Assembly: GCA_027294185.1 (NCBI GenBank)
Contig: JAPUME010000250.1
Coordinates: 1 to 7,016, forward strand
Length of the DNA: 7,016 nt
Source: Acidobacteriota bacterium
GTDB taxonomy: Bacteria; Acidobacteriota; Terriglobia; UBA7540; JAPUME01
Direction: 5' to 3'
The notes under the pieces are model-generated. The model was not told the DNA's origin and made no database searches. It saw nothing but the letters and a program-made list of their open reading frames with translations. Both the position numbers and the translations under genes were made by a program. Below, piece after piece: positions 5,230 to 7,016 of the stretch (position 1 is its first letter; each line of letters starts with the position of its first letter).

Positions 5230-6888
5230 ATGAATAACTCGGAAAATACGGGGACTCCTCCCTTGTTACTTGAAGCAAGCTTTCAGAGAAAGGCATTGCT
5301 CCTTTTGTCGTTTCTCGCGGTAGGGATCAAGGCCCTGCCGATGATGCGCTTCCCTCTGGGCGGGGATCATGCGGTTTTCCTGACACTGGGGGAATGTGTC
5401 CTCGACGGCGGCGTGCTCTACCAGGATTGCTGGGATACGAAGTCTCCCGGAATCTTCTTCCTGTTCGCTTTAATCGTAAAGATCTTCGGTGTCTCGATGT
5501 GGGGGATGAGAGTTGCTGATCTCATCTGGTTATTCGGTTCCTCTTACCTGATCTTCAGATTTGCCGAACGCTTTCTGGGCCCGCTCGTGGCCGCCGTTTC
5601 GGTGGTGGTGAGCGCCTTCTGGTACGTCGATCAGGGGTACTGGTACACCGCACAGACGGAAAGCTTCCTGATGGTGTTTGTGTTTTTGAGCTTCTTCCTG
5701 GCGGCGCGTGAAAAAGGAAATCGAAGGCTCAACCAAATCGCTTCCGGAATGTTTCTGGGCATCGCGTTCTGGTTCAAGTACAACAACCTGGCTTTTATTC
5801 CGTTGGCAACGGTAGTGCCTTACCTGGACACGAGACCGGAAGAAGGCGGAGAACCTCGGCCGTACTTCCGGATCAGCTTCCGTCACTGGGTTGATAATGT
5901 AATGTCGTTTTCTGTGGGATTCGGAGGCGTAATCCTTGGAGTGCTTGGGTATTTCTGGATTGCCGGCGGGTTGGATGAGCTGCTCAAGGCGGCATTGGAA
6001 GTTGTTCCCCGCTACGCTGCCATGGGATATGAGGCGAAGCAGAATTACACGCTGGCCGTCCTGAACGCGTTGAAGGAATTCCTGGGAGCCTGGACGGAAG
6101 CTGCTCTGGCCATCGGACTATTATTGAGTTGGCGGATGGGTGAGCTCCGTAGGTTCGGTCCTATTTTCTGGGCGGCACTGATGGGGCTTACCTCCGCCGC
6201 CCTTCAGGTGCGATTGCATCCTTATTATCTGATAACGGCTTTTCCGTTTTTTGCCATGGTATGGGGTTACATCAGCGCCAAAGTGATTGGCAGCTTTCGT
6301 TCCATCGCGGCGGAATTCGCAACTCGGCGGATGCGTGCGGCACAGGTTCTGATGTGGATTTTGCTCGCCATCCTGGCGGCGTGGCCCCTCTCCAGCGCTC
6401 TCATTCCCCTGCGCGAGGAGTATCGTGCCCTGGCTCAATGGAAAAAGGATCCCAATTCCTTTTACCTCTCTTTTCCCGGAGACTTTACGATCAGCCACCT
6501 CCCGCTTCAGTTGCGGTTGATCCGTTACCTGCGGGAGAATTCCGACCCTGACGACTCCATCTTTTTCTGGGGATTTCAGCCCCTGGTTTATTTCCTCAGT
6601 GAACGACCCTATCCTTCACGTTTTATCAGTACCATGCCTCTGGTGGCGGCCTGGGGTCCCCCGGAATGGCGGGATGAACTTCTCAATGATCTCAAAGCCA
6701 CTCCTCCCGAGTTTTTCATCGTGGGCCGTGACGATGCGCTGCCCGGTATTCTTTACACGCCACTGACCTCGGAAGAGTCGCTGGTTGCTTTTCCTCCGCT
6801 GGCGCGTTTTGTGGCGGAAAATTATGAGCCTGTCAGGGATTTCGGAGCGTTCCTCGTCTATCGTTCCATCGACCGTCATGAGGGTTAG
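5230..6888 (+). CDS. GT-C family membrane glycosyltransferase (ArnT/PMT-like)
   Basis: This 552-residue integral membrane protein has about eleven hydrophobic segments between residues 21 and 392, then a soluble C-terminal region of some 160 residues. The layout fits GT-C enzymes that use a polyprenyl-phosphate sugar on the outer face of the membrane. The first periplasmic loop carries GGDHAVF (D46) and YQDCWDTKSPG at 64-74, matching the acidic residue and 'D-x-K-x-P-G' pattern of PMT_2/ArnT-like proteins. RLHPYYL at 328-334 and the FWGFQPLVYFLS stretch near 438-449 are also usual in this group. The protein follows the DPM1-like gene by 24 nt, so the pair probably makes and then uses the same lipid-linked sugar; the acceptor (lipid, glycan or protein) is unknown. 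No good ribosome site precedes the ATG, which suggests coupling to the upstream gene. Codons for residues 354-372 are repeated exactly at the end of the window. Confidence 0.82.
   Translation: MNNSENTGTPPLLLEASFQRKALLLLSFLAVGIKALPMMRFPLGGDHAVFLTLGECVLDGGVLYQDCWDTKSPGIFFLFALIVKIFGVSMWGMRVADLIWLFGSSYLIFRFAERFLGPLVAAVSVVVSAFWYVDQGYWYTAQTESFLMVFVFLSFFLAAREKGNRRLNQIASGMFLGIAFWFKYNNLAFIPLATVVPYLDTRPEEGGEPRPYFRISFRHWVDNVMSFSVGFGGVILGVLGYFWIAGGLDELLKAALEVVPRYAAMGYEAKQNYTLAVLNALKEFLGAWTEAALAIGLLLSWRMGELRRFGPIFWAALMGLTSAALQVRLHPYYLITAFPFFAMVWGYISAKVIGSFRSIAAEFATRRMRAAQVLMWILLAILAAWPLSSALIPLREEYRALAQWKKDPNSFYLSFPGDFTISHLPLQLRLIRYLRENSDPDDSIFFWGFQPLVYFLSERPYPSRFISTMPLVAAWGPPEWRDELLNDLKATPPEFFIVGRDDALPGILYTPLTSEESLVAFPPLARFVAENYEPVRDFGAFLVYRSIDRHEG
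6289..6346 (+). repeat. 58-bp direct repeat, copy 1 (inside the GT-C gene)
   Basis: This segment codes for residues 354-372 of the GT-C protein, starting GSFRSIAAEF, a charged loop just before a membrane helix. It is identical over 58 bases to the last 58 bases of the window. The base before the repeat differs between copies (T here, C there), so the left boundary is sharp; the right boundary of the second copy is the window edge. Confidence 0.97.
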
Positions 6889-6913
6889 CGCGACTCGGAT
6901 CAGATAGTCATCC

Positions 6914-7016
6914 ATGAAACAACAGAGTGAGCACAACGCGCAGGCGGCACCCTTTGCCGGCAGCTTTCGTTCCATCGCGGCGGAATTCGCAACTCGGCGG
7001 ATGCGTGCGGCACAGG
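6914..7016 (+). CDS. Possible 5' end of a further gene, running into the repeat
   Basis: An ATG at 6914, 25 bases after the GT-C stop, opens a frame that continues to the window edge (34 codons). It reads MKQQSEHNAQAAPFA and then GSFRSIAAEFATRRM..., the same reading frame as in the GT-C gene. No clear ribosome site precedes it. If real, it would be a new gene whose 15 unique residues are joined to a copy of the GT-C loop, perhaps a duplicated or recombined membrane protein. If the repeat is an assembly error, only the first 15 codons or none may be genuine. The truncation by the window edge prevents a decision. Confidence 0.3.
   Translation, partial: MKQQSEHNAQAAPFAGSFRSIAAEFATRRMRAAQ
6959..7016 (+). 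repeat. 58-bp direct repeat, copy 2 (at the window end)
   Basis: This is an exact copy of 6289-6346, 670 bases downstream, ending at the last base of the window. The coincidence of repeat end and sequence end points to a contig ending at a repeated word. A real partial duplication would look the same from here. Confidence 0.97.

Noticed and set aside
4788..5237. Alternative plus-strand frame across the GtrA-like region, considered as evidence of a frameshift
   Set aside because: It is Gly/Ser/Arg-rich with no membrane helices, while the main frame keeps hydrophobic segments on both sides of the odd linker.
6945..6959. Small hairpin CGGCA-CCCTT-TGCCG next to the terminal repeat, considered as a terminator
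   Set aside because: The stem has only five pairs, there is no T-run, and it lies within the possible new coding frame; it may be chance.

Overview
The window looks like a chromosomal contig from a free-living, moderately GC-rich bacterium. I have no taxonomic marker gene. A split P-protein (GcvPA/GcvPB), the order gcvT-gcvH-gcvPA-gcvPB and a tiny ten-cysteine protein would all fit Acidobacteriota or a similar soil/sediment lineage, but that is inference only. There are no rRNA or tRNA genes, no CRISPR array, no transposase and no phage genes.

Left part (1-3436, minus strand): a compact glycine cleavage operon read right to left, gcvT (aminomethyltransferase), gcvH (lipoyl carrier), gcvPA and gcvPB (the two halves of the PLP-dependent decarboxylase). 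gcvPB runs off the left edge. The genes are separated by 40 nt, 3 nt and a 4-nt ATGA overlap, so they are almost certainly cotranscribed. The L-protein (lipoamide dehydrogenase) is not in the window. A promoter with a perfect TTGACA box lies just upstream of gcvT.

Middle (3437-4077): a divergent intergenic region with concentric dyad symmetry between two opposing promoter candidates. It is followed by a 58-residue cysteine-rich, probably zinc-binding protein on the plus strand. A strong imperfect hairpin straddles that gene's stop codon. Behind it is a gene-free 280-base stretch containing three perfect palindromes.

Right part (4078-7016, plus strand): two envelope-type glycosylation genes 24 nt apart. 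The first is a dolichol-phosphate-mannose-synthase-like GT2 glycosyltransferase with a C-terminal GtrA-like membrane domain. The second is a polytopic GT-C (ArnT/PMT-like) glycosyltransferase. Together they suggest a route in which the first enzyme makes a polyprenyl-phosphate sugar and the second uses it on the outer face of the membrane.

The oddest feature is the right edge. The last 58 bases exactly repeat an internal segment of the GT-C gene, 670 bases downstream of the first copy, and join in the same reading frame to a new ATG at 6914. This is either a contig-end assembly artefact or the start of a partly duplicated or recombined paralogue. I found no convincing new multi-gene system; the window is mostly ordinary metabolism and envelope biosynthesis with some unexplained intergenic structure.
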